NCBI GenBank assembly: GCA_903920435.1
Contig: CAIXMB010000183.1
Span: forward strand, 1-43,569
Direction of reading: 5' to 3'
Source: an uncultured Actinomycetes bacterium
GTDB lineage: Bacteria > Actinomycetota > Actinomycetes > Actinomycetales > Microbacteriaceae
DNA: 43,569 nt
Below the pieces are notes generated by a model that was given only the letters and a program-made list of their open reading frames with translations, had not been told where the DNA came from and did no database searches. Positions 28,010 to 36,738 of the stretch are shown in pieces. The translations under genes and the position numbers were made by a program. The number at the start of each line of letters is the position of its first letter. The stretch's first letter is position 1.

Positions 28010-28366
28010 CTACTCCGAGTCCCGCCGGTCGTGGCGGTCGCCGTGCCCGAGCGATCTCGGGTGCTCGGCCCGCCGCAGGTGCAGCGGGAACACGTGGGCG
28101 ACGGGCGTGCCCATGAGCGGCTCCACGAACGAGCCCTCGATGATGCCGCGCACCTTGGGACCGCTCGTGGCGTAGTCGCGGTCCAAGGCCGCGAGCAGCG
28201 TGAGCACCGGGGCAGTCGGACCCTGCCGCACCGCCCAGCTGCTCACCATGCCGAGGAACACCTCGGCGTCGAGCCCGCCGTTCGCGCGCACGTGCGACTC
28301 GTAGTACGGCGTGAGCTCGGGCACCGCCGACACGAGCCCGAAGACCCACTGCTCGACGAGCCTCAC
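28010..28366 (-). CDS. Hypothetical protein, coupled to the proline-rich protein gene
   Basis: 118 residues beginning VRLVEQWVFGLVSAVPELTP. It is mostly helical with a conserved-looking ESHVRANGGLDAEVFLGMVSSW (part shown) that faintly recalls DUF7674, and a charged His/Arg tail. No catalytic motif is visible. The GTG start overlaps the upstream stop by 4 nt (GTGA), which fixes the start and makes co-expression with the proline-rich protein very likely. Confidence 0.75.
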   Translation of the reverse strand: MRLVEQWVFGLVSAVPELTPYYESHVRANGGLDAEVFLGMVSSWAVRQGPTAPVLTLLAALDRDYATSGPKVRGIIEGSFVEPLMGTPVAHVFPLHLRRAEHPRSLGHGDRHDRRDSE

Positions 28367-29883
28367 ACCGGGTCCGGGTCGCGGTAGCCGAACTGCACCT
28401 GGCCGCCGAGGGTCATCTGCGAGGGTACGTCGACCCAGCCCTCCTGCGTGCGCATGAGCGGGCGGCCGCTGAGCCGCGGCGACGGCGGCGTTCCGGTGAG
28501 CAGGTAGCGCTGGGCGACCGAGAACGACACGCGCGTCGCGTACTCCCACACCTCCACGATCACGGCGGTGACCGGTGCGCCGTCGACCGTCACGAAGCCG
28601 TCCACGGCGAAGGCGATGAACTCGGCATCGGTGCGCGAGCGCGCATACTCCCGCACGGATGCCGCGGCCCGCTCGAGGCTCGCATCCGTCATGGTCACCT
28701 GCTCCCAGGCGCCGTCCTTCTGCACGATCGCGAACGCGGGGAACGAGCGCGACTTGGTGGCGAGCTCCATGATGCCCGCGAACATCGCGCGGTTGCCCAG
28801 GGGAGTCTCGTTGCGCTGCAGCGGCACCGTCGGGTAGCTCGGGAGGGCGGCGGGCTTCGCCGGTACGTCGACGGGGTGCGCCGCCGTGGTCGGGGCGCTG
28901 TCGGCGATGGGCGCGCGAACGGGCGCAGCGACCGGCTCGGGACGAGCGACCGGCTCAGGCGCGGGAGGGGCGACCGGCTCTGGCTCTGGCGCTACCGGCT
29001 CGGGGTCGGCGGCGGGCACGAAGTTGGCCTGCGGCACCGGCGACCCGGGCGGCGGGAACCCGAGCACGGGCGCGGTCGTCGGCGGCGGCCCGAAGTCGGG
29101 CTGGGCGGGCGGTTCGGGGGTGACGGTCGTCGGGCCGACGGGCTCCGGGGGCGTGAGGGTGGGCGCGGGCCAGCTGGGCAGTTCGCGCGCCGGCATCGGC
29201 TCGGGCTCGGTCGTCGGCGGCGGGCCGAACTCCGTGGGCGGCGCGGAGAACACGCGGGGCAGCGCTGGCGGCTCGGCGGCCCGAGCCAGGGGAGGCGGCG
29301 GGGCGATGTCGGCGGGCGCGATGCTCTCGGGAGCGGGCGGGGGTCCGTAGCCCTCATCCACCACGGGCAGGTCCATGACGGGCAGCGCCACCGCCGGGGC
29401 GACGGGCACCGGGTCGGCCGCCGGCATCGGCACCGGCGCGCCCGCGACCTCGGGGAAGGTCGGCGCCTCGGCCGGCTCGCCCTCCTCGGGGTCGAACCAG
29501 CCCTCTCGACCCAGGTGCAGCGGGCTGCCGATGAGCGAGGGCTTCTTGCGGATGCCCTTCAGCTCGTACCGCAGGCCGACGCGCGCACCCCGGTTGGTCT
29601 GGAAATTCCATGCCTCGACGATGATGCCGTCGCTGCGGCTGCCGTTGTAAGTGATGTAGCCGTCGATCGCGTAGGCCGTGGCATCCGCACCGACCTCCTC
29701 CGCCGCCATCTGCTTGGCGGCAGCTGCGGCCTCCTCGACGCGGTCGGCGACGACGCGCCGCAACTCGATGGCGCCCGCCCGCTGCACCTGGACGATCGGC
29801 AGGAAGGGGGAGCCCATGACCATGAGCGAGTCGATGGCAGCGGCGAGGGTCTTCGTCGCGAGCTCGAGCGCCTGGGGGTCCAC
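28363..29883 (-). CDS. Proline-rich protein with two copies of an unknown domain
   Basis: 506 residues. Residues 1-140 and about 370-506 are homologous to each other: AIDGYIT / AVDGFVT, IIVEAW / VIVEVW, RYELKG / RYLLTG, SLIGSPL / RLSGRPL and EGWFD / EGWVD occur in the same order. The roughly 230 residues between are Pro/Ala/Glu-rich and probably disordered. I cannot name the domain; it has alternating beta-strands and amphipathic helices and no signal peptide or TM. GTG start, with TACTCT (29895-29890) 7 nt upstream. Coupled to a downstream hypothetical gene. Confidence 0.82.
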   Translation of the reverse strand: MDPQALELATKTLAAAIDSLMVMGSPFLPIVQVQRAGAIELRRVVADRVEEAAAAAKQMAAEEVGADATAYAIDGYITYNGSRSDGIIVEAWNFQTNRGARVGLRYELKGIRKKPSLIGSPLHLGREGWFDPEEGEPAEAPTFPEVAGAPVPMPAADPVPVAPAVALPVMDLPVVDEGYGPPPAPESIAPADIAPPPPLARAAEPPALPRVFSAPPTEFGPPPTTEPEPMPARELPSWPAPTLTPPEPVGPTTVTPEPPAQPDFGPPPTTAPVLGFPPPGSPVPQANFVPAADPEPVAPEPEPVAPPAPEPVARPEPVAAPVRAPIADSAPTTAAHPVDVPAKPAALPSYPTVPLQRNETPLGNRAMFAGIMELATKSRSFPAFAIVQKDGAWEQVTMTDASLERAAASVREYARSRTDAEFIAFAVDGFVTVDGAPVTAVIVEVWEYATRVSFSVAQRYLLTGTPPSPRLSGRPLMRTQEGWVDVPSQMTLGGQVQFGYRDPDPV

Positions 29884-29967
29884 GCTGCCAGAGTAGCCCG
29901 AGTGTCACACGGCACCGTGTAGCGCAACCCCCTCACGGGCATCCGGTCGCCGACGTAGCGTCGAAGT

Positions 29968-30426
29968 ATGTCGCAGATTATCCAGACCATCGACGTGGAC
30001 GTTCCCGTCACCGCCTCCTACAACCAGTGGACCCAGTTCGAGGAGTTCCCGAAGTTCCTCAGCTTCGTCAAGCAGATCACCCAGCAGGACGACACCCACA
30101 ACCACTGGGTGGTCAACGTCGCGGGCGGCGAGCGCGAGTTCGACACGGTGATCACCGAGCAGTTGCCCGAGGATCGCATCGCCTGGACGTCGACGGGCGG
30201 CGAGGTCGATCACGCCGGCGTCGTGACCTTCCACAAGCTCAGCGACACGTCGTCGCGCGTCGCCGTGCAGATCGACTGGGAGCCGGCGGGCTTCGTCGAG
30301 CGCGTGGGCGCCGCGCTCGATGTGCCCGACCGCGCGGTCAAGGCCGAACTGGAGAACTTCAAGCGGTTCATCGAAGAGCGCGGCGTCGCCGACGGCGCGT
30401 GGCGCGGCACCGTCGAGAACGGATGA
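29968..30426 (+). CDS. SRPBCC-family (polyketide cyclase/START-like) protein
   Basis: 152 residues: DVDVPVTASYNQWTQFEEFP, then FLSFVKQITQ, WTSTGG and a long C-terminal helix (DRAVKAELENFKRFIEER) are the signature of SRPBCC helix-grip proteins of the cyclase/dehydrase 2 type. These bind hydrophobic ligands in a cavity; the ligand is unknown. TAGCGT (29956-29961) ends 7 nt before the ATG. It is followed after 25 bp by the broken winged-helix gene, which has its own -10. Confidence 0.9.
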   Translation: MSQIIQTIDVDVPVTASYNQWTQFEEFPKFLSFVKQITQQDDTHNHWVVNVAGGEREFDTVITEQLPEDRIAWTSTGGEVDHAGVVTFHKLSDTSSRVAVQIDWEPAGFVERVGAALDVPDRAVKAELENFKRFIEERGVADGAWRGTVENG

Positions 30427-30451
30427 CACCGCCGAGAACTAACCTCGTGGG

Positions 30452-31552
30452 GTGACGATCACCTGGGCTGCCGTGACCGCCCGCCGGATGGCACGGCAGC
30501 ACCTCGTGGCGCCGGCCCCCTCCATCGACGCTGCCGTGACGGCAATGGTGAGCGCGCACGCCCAGGTGGCCTCGGCCGCCGAGATCGCGATCGGGATCCG
30601 CACGGCGGGCACCACCCGCGCCGACGTGCGCGCAGCGGTGGCTAGCGGCACCCTGACGAAGACAGTCGGCCTGCGCGGCACCGTGCACCTCCTGCCCACG
30701 CGCGATCTCGGGCTGTGGCTCGGCGCCCTCGACTCGCTCCCCGACACCACCGGGCTGCCCGTCGCCGCACGGCTCGAGCCCGACCAGCTCGCCGCGGTCA
30801 TCGAGGCGATCGGCGCGGCGCTCGACGGCGCCGACCTGACCGCCGACGAGCTCGACGAACTCGTGGTCGCGGCCACGGGTCCGTGGGCCGCCGACCCGGT
30901 GGTCCCCGCGTTCGGCGGCTGGTGGCCGCGCTGGCGCCAGGCCATCGCGCGAGCGGCGAGTGCGGGCGCCCTCGCCTACGGCGCCGGGCGCGGCCCCAAG
31001 GTCACCTACACGCGCCCGCCCGCGTTCGTCGTGCCGGACGACCCCGCTGTGCTGCTGCTGCAGTAGTACCTCCACAGCTACGGACCGGCCACGCAGCGCG
31101 AGTTCGCGCAGTGGCTCAACGCGCCGGCGGGGTGGGCGCAGTCCGTGTTCGCGCGGGCCGAGCTCGACACCGTCGAGGTCGAGGGTGAGGAGCGCTCGGT
31201 CAACCACGGAGACGCCGGGTTCACGGATGCACCGGCCAGCGGCATCCGTCTCCTGCCGTACTTCGACCCCTACGCCGTCGGATCGCACCCGCGCAGTGTC
31301 CTGTTCCCGGGGCGCGCCGCGGAGCGGGCGCTGGGCCGCGGCCAGGCGGGCGTGTTCCCGGTGGTGCTCGTCGACGGTGTCGTCGGGGGAGTGTGGCACC
31401 TGAAGCGCACGGGCGCGCGCGTCGCCCTGACCGTCGAGCCGCTGGTGGCGTTGCCCGACCGGCTGGACGAGTGCGTCGAGCGCATCGGCACCGTTCTCGA
31501 GGCCACGGCGTCGGTGACGATCGGCACGGTGACCGTGGGTCCGCACGCCTAG
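30452..31552 (+). pseudogene. Winged-helix DNA-binding protein (HTH_42/AlkZ-like family) with in-frame amber codon
   Basis: One reading frame of 366 codons is interrupted only by TAG at 31064-31066. The first part (204 codons, GTG start) gives MTITWAAVTARRMARQHLV and TVGLRGTVHLLPTRDLGLWL. After the stop the same frame continues YLHSYGPATQREFAQWL, then RLLPYFDPYAVGSHPR, both typical of the family's second half. A single C-to-T change (CAG to TAG) would explain it. Relatives include the DNA glycosylase AlkZ. The promoter looks intact: TAACCT (30440-30445) ends 7 nt before GTG. Either a recent pseudogene, a sequencing error, or readthrough. Confidence 0.85.
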
Positions 31553-31932
31553 GCGCGGTCGGGGTGCTTCTGCGACTTCCGCAGGTTGCCCTGCTTGTCG
31601 TAGTGCTTCCACTCGCCCGAGCGCTTGCCGTGCACCCAGAAGCCCTCGTCCATGAGCGCTCCGGTGTCGTGCCAGCGCTGCCAGAAGCCGTGCTGCTCGC
31701 CGTCGACGAACGCACCCTTCTGCAGCAGCTCGCCGTTGTCGCGCCACCACACCCAGTCGCCGGTGAAGGCGCCGCCTGCGAACGAGCCCTCCGCCTTCTT
31801 CTGGCCGTTGCGGTACCAGTACTCGCACGAGCCAGACTTGACCCCGTCGACGTAGTGCTCGACACCGTTGAGCCTGCCGTCGCTGAAGTGCACTTCGTGC
31901 CGCCCTGTCACGGGCGGTTGCGCATCGTTCAT
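31549..31932 (-). CDS. YwqK-family MORN-repeat protein
   Basis: 127 residues built of about five MORN-like units, each with a Gly-x-x-x-x-W/Y core: YVDGVKSGSCEYWYRNGQKK, FAGGAFTGDWVWWRDNG, FVDGEQHGFWQRWHDTG, WVHGKRSGEWKHYDKQG. Some members are annotated as toxin-antitoxin YwqK antitoxins, but no toxin is adjacent, so that label should not be trusted here. TACCGT (31944-31939) ends 7 nt before the ATG. Its stop and that of the convergent winged-helix gene share the same CTAG. Confidence 0.85.
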   Translation of the reverse strand: MNDAQPPVTGRHEVHFSDGRLNGVEHYVDGVKSGSCEYWYRNGQKKAEGSFAGGAFTGDWVWWRDNGELLQKGAFVDGEQHGFWQRWHDTGALMDEGFWVHGKRSGEWKHYDKQGNLRKSQKHPDRA

Positions 31933-31961
31933 AGACCGACGGTACCGAACCGGGCAGGCTG

Positions 31962-32801
31962 ATGGTTATGGACCACATGACTCTCGCCATCACAGGCTCC
32001 ACCGGACACGTCGGCGGAATGGTCGCCATCCACATGCGCGATCTCGATCCGCTGCTGCTGGTGCGCGACGTCGATCGCGCGCCCGACGGCTACCGCACCG
32101 CCGAGACCACCTACGCGGACGCGGCACGCACCCGATCGGCGCTGACGGGCATCGACGTGCTCTTCATGGTCTCGGCGTCGGAATCACCGCACCGCCGCGA
32201 GGAGCACCGCACGTTCATCCGCGCCGCCGCCGACGCGGGCGTCGCGCACATCGTCTACACGTCGTTCTTCGGCGCGGATCCCGGCGCGATCTTCACCCTC
32301 GGCCGCGATCACGCCGACGCCGAGGCGGCGATCCGCGAGTCGGGCATGCGCTTCACGTTCCTGCGCGACAACTTCTACTCCGACTTGCTCCCGTTCTTCG
32401 CGGACGAGTCCGGAGTCATCCGCGGCCCGGCGGGCGACGGCAGGGTGGCCGCGGTCGCTCGAGCCGACGTCGCGGATGTGGCGGCCGCCGTGCTGCGCCA
32501 GCCCGCACACCACGTCGACGCCGTGTACGAGCTGACCGGGCCGGAGGCCCTCACGCTCGACGAGGTCGCCGCTCGGGCCGGCGCCGTGATCGGCAAGCCG
32601 CTGCGCTACGAGCGGGAGACGCTCGCGGAGGCCTACGGTTCTCGCCGCCAGTACAGCGAGGAGCAGTGGCAGCTCGACGCCTGGGTGAGCACCTACACGG
32701 CCATCGCCGACGGCGAGGTCGCGCGGGTCACCGACGACGTGCAGCGGGTCGCGGGGCATCCGGCGCGCAGCATCGAGGAAGCGCTGCGCTCGACCGTATA
32801 G
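31962..32801 (+). CDS. NmrA-like NAD(P)-binding reductase
   Basis: 279 residues of the atypical short-chain dehydrogenase group. The dinucleotide-binding motif is AITGSTGHVGG (residues 8-18) and VYTSFFGADPG plus TFLRDNFYSDLLPFF match NmrA/QOR2-like quinone oxidoreductases. No YxxxK catalytic pair is evident, so it may be a redox sensor or reductase. ATGs at 31962, 31968 and 31977 are all possible; none has a clear Shine-Dalgarno and CAGGCT (31955-31960) slightly favours 31968. Confidence 0.87.
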   Translation: MVMDHMTLAITGSTGHVGGMVAIHMRDLDPLLLVRDVDRAPDGYRTAETTYADAARTRSALTGIDVLFMVSASESPHRREEHRTFIRAAADAGVAHIVYTSFFGADPGAIFTLGRDHADAEAAIRESGMRFTFLRDNFYSDLLPFFADESGVIRGPAGDGRVAAVARADVADVAAAVLRQPAHHVDAVYELTGPEALTLDEVAARAGAVIGKPLRYERETLAEAYGSRRQYSEEQWQLDAWVSTYTAIADGEVARVTDDVQRVAGHPARSIEEALRSTV

Positions 32802-32885
32802 CCATTCTGAGCGCGGCGATCAATCCCCCTCCCGCACGCAACCCGTTTGCCTATCCTGAAACGAACCAAGATCAGGAGGTGCATC

Positions 32886-34328
32886 GTGACTGACGGGTTG
32901 CAATCGAGGTACCGGCTGGGCGAACTGATCGCGAGCGGCGGGATGGCGCAGGTCTACCGCGCCCGTGACGAGTTCTTGGGCAGGGATGTCGCGGTCAAGA
33001 TCTTCCACGCGAGCGCGACCGCGGAGCTGGATTTCCGGCGTCAGGAGGACGAGGTCAACGTGCTCGCGCGCCTCAACCACCCCAACCTCGTGACGCTGCT
33101 GGATGCCGCAGTCGACAGGAGCGACCCCGCCGCCACCCGCATCTACTACGTCATGGAGCTCGTGGAGGGCACCGACCTCAAACGCCGACTCGACGAGGGG
33201 CCGCTCGGCGCGCGCCAGATCGCCCAGCTCGGGTACTACGCCGCCTCCGCGCTCGAGTACGTGCATGCGCAGGGGATCGTGCACCGCGACGTGAAGCCCG
33301 CGAACGTGCTCCTGAGCATCGACGAGGACGGATCGCGCCTCACAGCCAAGCTCGGGGACTTCGGGGTCGCGTCGATCGGACCGGCCGAGCCCATCTCCGA
33401 CGACGAGGTGGTCACCGGCACGGTGGCCTACCTGAGCCCGGAGCAGGCTCGCGGCGAGGAGGTCGGTGCCGCGAGCGACGTCTACTCCCTCGGTCTCGTA
33501 CTCCTGCAGTGCTTCACGGGCGAGCTCGCCTTCCCGGGCCCGCCCCAGCATTCCGCGATGGCGCGGCTGCTCGACGATCCGGTGATCGGCGATACGGTGC
33601 CGCAGGACTGGGCGCCGCTGCTGAGCGCGATGACGGCGCGCGAGCCGCGCGAGCGCCCTGACATCCACGACGTCGCGCTGGCGCTGCGGCAGATGTTCGC
33701 TGCGGAGACCGGCCGCCACAAGGCCGACCCCGAACGCCCGGAGAACGAGATCGAGCGCCTTGGCGCCGTGCGCCGGTACGACGTGCTCGACTCGCCGCCG
33801 GATGACGCGTTCGACCGCATCACGGCAATGGCGGCACGCGTGCTGCGGGTGCCCGTCTCGATCGTGAGCGTCGTGGACGACGACCGCATCTGGTTCACGT
33901 CTGCCCACGGCCTGGATGTGCGCGAGATCGCCCGTGACCCAGGGCTCTGCGCGTCCGCGATCCTGTACCACGAGCCGTGGGTCATCGAGGATGCCCGCCA
34001 CGACCCGCGCGCGGCAGCCAACCCGCTCGTGGCGGGGGAGTTCGGCCTGCAGTTCTACGCCGGCGTTCCCCTCACCACCCCCGACGGCTACAACCTCGGA
34101 ACGTTGTGCGTGCTCGACTTCGCGCCCCGCACGATCTCGCCCGACGAGCTCGCGACGCTCTCCGACCTGGCGTCGATGGTCATGCGCGAGCTCGAGCTGC
34201 GCCGGGAGGCGAGGGAGTTGCAGGCCAAGGAGGCGCTGCTCCTGAACTCGCCGGACACCGACGAATACGGGTCGCTCATCACGAACCGCTCATCCACCGG
34301 GCCCATCGAACTGGCCACCTCTCCGTGA
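32886..34328 (+). CDS. Serine/threonine protein kinase with C-terminal GAF domain
   Basis: 480 residues. The Hanks-type kinase (residues 9-270) is complete: Gly-rich loop IASGGMAQVY, K38 in VAVK, H133-R134-D135 in IVHRDVKPANVLL, DFG at 158-160, and SPEQARG in the activation segment. Residues 290-455 form a GAF domain (RRYDVLDSPPDDAFDRI, RIWFTSAHG, FYAGVPL, GTLCVLD). There is no TM segment and no PASTA repeat, so this is a soluble kinase that probably senses a small molecule, light or redox through GAF. AGGAGG (32874-32879) sets the GTG start at 32886. The next gene carries a related GAF, suggesting one signalling unit. Confidence 0.93.
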   Translation: MTDGLQSRYRLGELIASGGMAQVYRARDEFLGRDVAVKIFHASATAELDFRRQEDEVNVLARLNHPNLVTLLDAAVDRSDPAATRIYYVMELVEGTDLKRRLDEGPLGARQIAQLGYYAASALEYVHAQGIVHRDVKPANVLLSIDEDGSRLTAKLGDFGVASIGPAEPISDDEVVTGTVAYLSPEQARGEEVGAASDVYSLGLVLLQCFTGELAFPGPPQHSAMARLLDDPVIGDTVPQDWAPLLSAMTAREPRERPDIHDVALALRQMFAAETGRHKADPERPENEIERLGAVRRYDVLDSPPDDAFDRITAMAARVLRVPVSIVSVVDDDRIWFTSAHGLDVREIARDPGLCASAILYHEPWVIEDARHDPRAAANPLVAGEFGLQFYAGVPLTTPDGYNLGTLCVLDFAPRTISPDELATLSDLASMVMRELELRREARELQAKEALLLNSPDTDEYGSLITNRSSTGPIELATSP

Positions 34329-34428
34329 GTCGTGCCCCGGCCGCTCGGGGGCCCGCGGGTTAGAATTGGGGTACGCGCAACCCGCTCCATGGTTGGCGCC
34401 ATCCGGGTTCACCGTTCGAAGGGGAGCG

Positions 34429-35619
34429 ATGCTGGGGTACATCCTGCACGGTATCGCCAACCCCGTGGGCAGGCTCTGGATGGCCACATCGTCGCAGTCG
34501 TGGCGCCACCTGCCGACTCCGTCGGACGCGCCACTCGTGCACGCCCCCGGTTCCGACTCAGACCGGGTGCTCCTCGTCGGTTCGGGCGTCGCGGTGGGGT
34601 ACGGCGTGATGTCCCATGACCTCGCCCTGGGCGGGCACCTCGCACGCGCACTGAGCGCGCACACCGGGCGAGGGGCATCCGTCGACATCCTCGGTCGCCG
34701 CGACATGTCTCCCTCGAACACGAGCGCGTACCTCGCGAGCCTCGACCTCGCGCGCTTCGACGCCCTCGTGCTCATGCTGGGCGGGCTCGAGGGCTTCACC
34801 CTCATGCCCCCGACGCTGTGGCGCAGGCAGCTGCGGCAGCTGCTCGTCGACCTGCAGGCGATGGCGCCCGCGAGCCTGAAGATCTTCGCCGTGGAGATCG
34901 GCACGCCACTTCTCGGCGGCATTCCCCGCGGCTACCGCTCCCTCATCGCCCATCACGTGGCACGACTCAACGCCGAGACCCGGTCGCTGTGCGGGGAGTT
35001 CGACGGGGTGACCTTCGTCGCCTTCGCCCCTGCGCACGGCGACGTCAGCACCCTCACGGGCCGCACGACGTACCAGGGGTGGGCGGAACTGATCGCCCCC
35101 GTTGTCGCCGACGTGCTCGATGGCGAGGTGCGCACGCGCGCGTCGCTCTCCATCGATGAGCACGCGCGATCGGCGGCCATCGACTCGCTCGACCTCGACG
35201 CGCCGAACCCCGAGTTGGACGCGATTGTCGAGACTGCGCGCGACCTGTTCGGCGCCACCGGCGCGTCGGTGACCATCATCGACCACGATCTGCAGCGCAC
35301 GCGGGCCGCCGTGGGCATGCCCAGGCACCCCATCCCGCGCACAGAGGCGATCTGCGACCTCACCATCCGGGGTACCGGCGTCTTCGTCGTCGAGGACATC
35401 ACCACAGACGCCCGGCTTGCCGATTCGATGTGGGCGGATGGCACGCTCGCGCGCTTCTACGCGGGCTACCCGGTCGAGTCGCCGGACGGCCAGCGCATCG
35501 GCGCCCTGTGCATCGTCGACAGCACCCCGCGGACCTTCAGCGACACGGATGCCGCCCTGCTGCGCCAACTCGCACTGCGCGTGCAGTCCGCGCTCTGGGG
35601 AACCCGGGTCTTCCGCTAG
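34429..35619 (+). CDS. SGNH-like domain protein with C-terminal GAF domain
   Basis: 396 residues. Residues 45-235 look like an SGNH-type alpha/beta fold (DRVLLVGSGVAVGYG, then VLMLGGLEGF, then TYQGWAELIAPVV), but the GDS nucleophile is replaced by GSG, and the GGND and DxxH blocks are not intact, so esterase activity is doubtful. Residues 250-396 are a GAF domain homologous to that of the kinase upstream (FYAGYPVESPDGQRIGALC versus FYAGVPLTTPDGYNLGTLC). GGGGAG at 34420-34425 supports ATG 34429 over the open frame from 34366. A GAF-less paralog lies 1.1 kb downstream. Confidence 0.85.
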   Translation: MLGYILHGIANPVGRLWMATSSQSWRHLPTPSDAPLVHAPGSDSDRVLLVGSGVAVGYGVMSHDLALGGHLARALSAHTGRGASVDILGRRDMSPSNTSAYLASLDLARFDALVLMLGGLEGFTLMPPTLWRRQLRQLLVDLQAMAPASLKIFAVEIGTPLLGGIPRGYRSLIAHHVARLNAETRSLCGEFDGVTFVAFAPAHGDVSTLTGRTTYQGWAELIAPVVADVLDGEVRTRASLSIDEHARSAAIDSLDLDAPNPELDAIVETARDLFGATGASVTIIDHDLQRTRAAVGMPRHPIPRTEAICDLTIRGTGVFVVEDITTDARLADSMWADGTLARFYAGYPVESPDGQRIGALCIVDSTPRTFSDTDAALLRQLALRVQSALWGTRVFR

Positions 35620-36203
35620 CGCCGGCGCGGCCGCTTCTTCGGGGTGACAGCCCTGGGAGCGCGCGGAGGCTTGGGCGTCTTGGGGGTCGGCTCGCCGCGC
35701 GAGCTGTTCGCAGTGCGTCCGCGCACGATGCCGATGAACTCCTCGACCTCGGGGGTCGTCGTGAGCCAGACGAGGGCCACCTGCGTGTCGGGCGCGTCGA
35801 CGACGGGGCGCGCGACGACATCCTTGCGGCTGAGAGCGCGCGCGACGGACTGCGGCATGACGGCGACGCCCACGTTCGCGGCAACGAGCTCGACGTTCGC
35901 GGCCCAGTCGCCCTCGAGCACCCCCTCCAGCTCGGCCAGGTGCACGGAGTCGAGCGCCTCGACGACGTGGCCCTTGGGCACCACGACCACCGGCTTCTCC
36001 ACGTAGAGCGGTATCGAGCTGAGCGACTGGTCGTCCAGGGGGAGCCTGAGCAGCGCCACATCGGCGGCACCCGCCACGAGGGCGGCGACGGCGTCGGCGG
36101 AGGAGACCTGCGAGAGCGTGAGCGGATGCCGCGGCATCCGCTCGTTCCAGATGCCCGCCCACTTGCCGGGCGTCACGCCCAGCACGTAGGCGACGGTGAA
36201 CAT
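35616..36203 (-). CDS. LysR-type substrate-binding domain protein without HTH
   Basis: 195 residues. The protein begins directly in the effector-binding fold of LysR regulators (MFTVAYVLGVTPGKWAGIW, DVALLRLPLDDQSLSSIPLY, VAANVGVAVMPQSVARAL) and lacks the roughly 60-residue N-terminal winged helix. The C terminus is a Pro/Arg/Lys-rich basic tail ending KKRPRRR, which could contact nucleic acid. TAGCCT (36215-36210) ends 7 nt before the ATG. It is divergent from the DUF5997 gene, 23 bp apart, and its stop shares CTAG with the convergent SGNH-GAF gene. Confidence 0.88.
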   Translation of the reverse strand: MFTVAYVLGVTPGKWAGIWNERMPRHPLTLSQVSSADAVAALVAGAADVALLRLPLDDQSLSSIPLYVEKPVVVVPKGHVVEALDSVHLAELEGVLEGDWAANVELVAANVGVAVMPQSVARALSRKDVVARPVVDAPDTQVALVWLTTTPEVEEFIGIVRGRTANSSRGEPTPKTPKPPRAPRAVTPKKRPRRR

Positions 36204-36209
36204 GGCCTC

Positions 36210-36219
36210 AGGCTACCCT
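36210..36219. promoter_or_regulatory. Overlapping divergent -10 elements of LysR-domain and DUF5997 genes
   Basis: In the 23-bp gap, TAGCCT on the minus strand (36215-36210) and TACCCT on the plus strand (36214-36219) share the two base pairs TA at 36214-36215. They end 7 and 8 nt before the ATG (36203) and GTG (36227). The two promoters cannot be opened at the same time, giving a mutually exclusive switch. Confidence 0.6.
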
Positions 36220-36226
36220 TGACCCT

Positions 36227-36637
36227 GTGCCAGACCAGACCATGAAGCCCGCCACCGCGGCGAAGAAGCTCAACATCTACCTGCCGGCGACCCCGCAGGA
36301 GTTCCAGGACGGCGAGGTCACACGCAGCCAGTTCGTCGAACTGCAGGAGAACCCGCCCCAGTGGCTCCTCGACCTGCGCAAGAACGGGCCGCACCCGCGG
36401 CAGGAGGTCGCCCGCAAGCTCGGCATCTCGACGTCGGGCCTCGCCCGCGCCGGCGCCCCCGATGTGATGACCAGCGCCGAGATCAAGTCGCTGCTGGAGC
36501 AGAAGCCCGAATGGCTCGTCGTCGAGCGGGCCACGCACGCCGCGGTTCAGGAAGACAACGCGCGCATCAAGACCGAGCGCGCCGCGAAGGCGGAAGCGCG
36601 CGAGACGCGCGAGTCTGGCGGTGGCCGCGGGCGCTGA
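36227..36637 (+). CDS. DUF5997 family protein
   Basis: 136 residues starting MPDQTMKPATAAKKLNIYLP and containing FVELQENPPQWLLDLRKNGP, features of DUF5997, unknown function. QEVARKLGISTSGLARAG (about 62-79) looks like a helix-turn-helix, and the C terminus is a charged helix rich in Ala/Lys/Glu. GTG 36227 is used because of TACCCT (36214-36219); ATG 36242 is an alternative. The divergent HTH-less LysR domain gene makes a two-part regulator an attractive but unproven idea. Confidence 0.83.
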   Translation: MPDQTMKPATAAKKLNIYLPATPQEFQDGEVTRSQFVELQENPPQWLLDLRKNGPHPRQEVARKLGISTSGLARAGAPDVMTSAEIKSLLEQKPEWLVVERATHAAVQEDNARIKTERAAKAEARETRESGGGRGR

Positions 36638-36738
36638 GCCCGGCGGTCGTGCGCGGTACGGATCAGCGGCTCCCGCGTTCTGGGGGCAGTAAGTGATTGA
36701 TTCTCGCAATACACTGTCTTCCGAGGGGGAGGCAGACC

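Noticed and set aside
31549-31932. YwqK as part of a toxin-antitoxin pair
   Set aside because: No toxin-like gene is adjacent; the MORN-repeat structure alone does not support that role.
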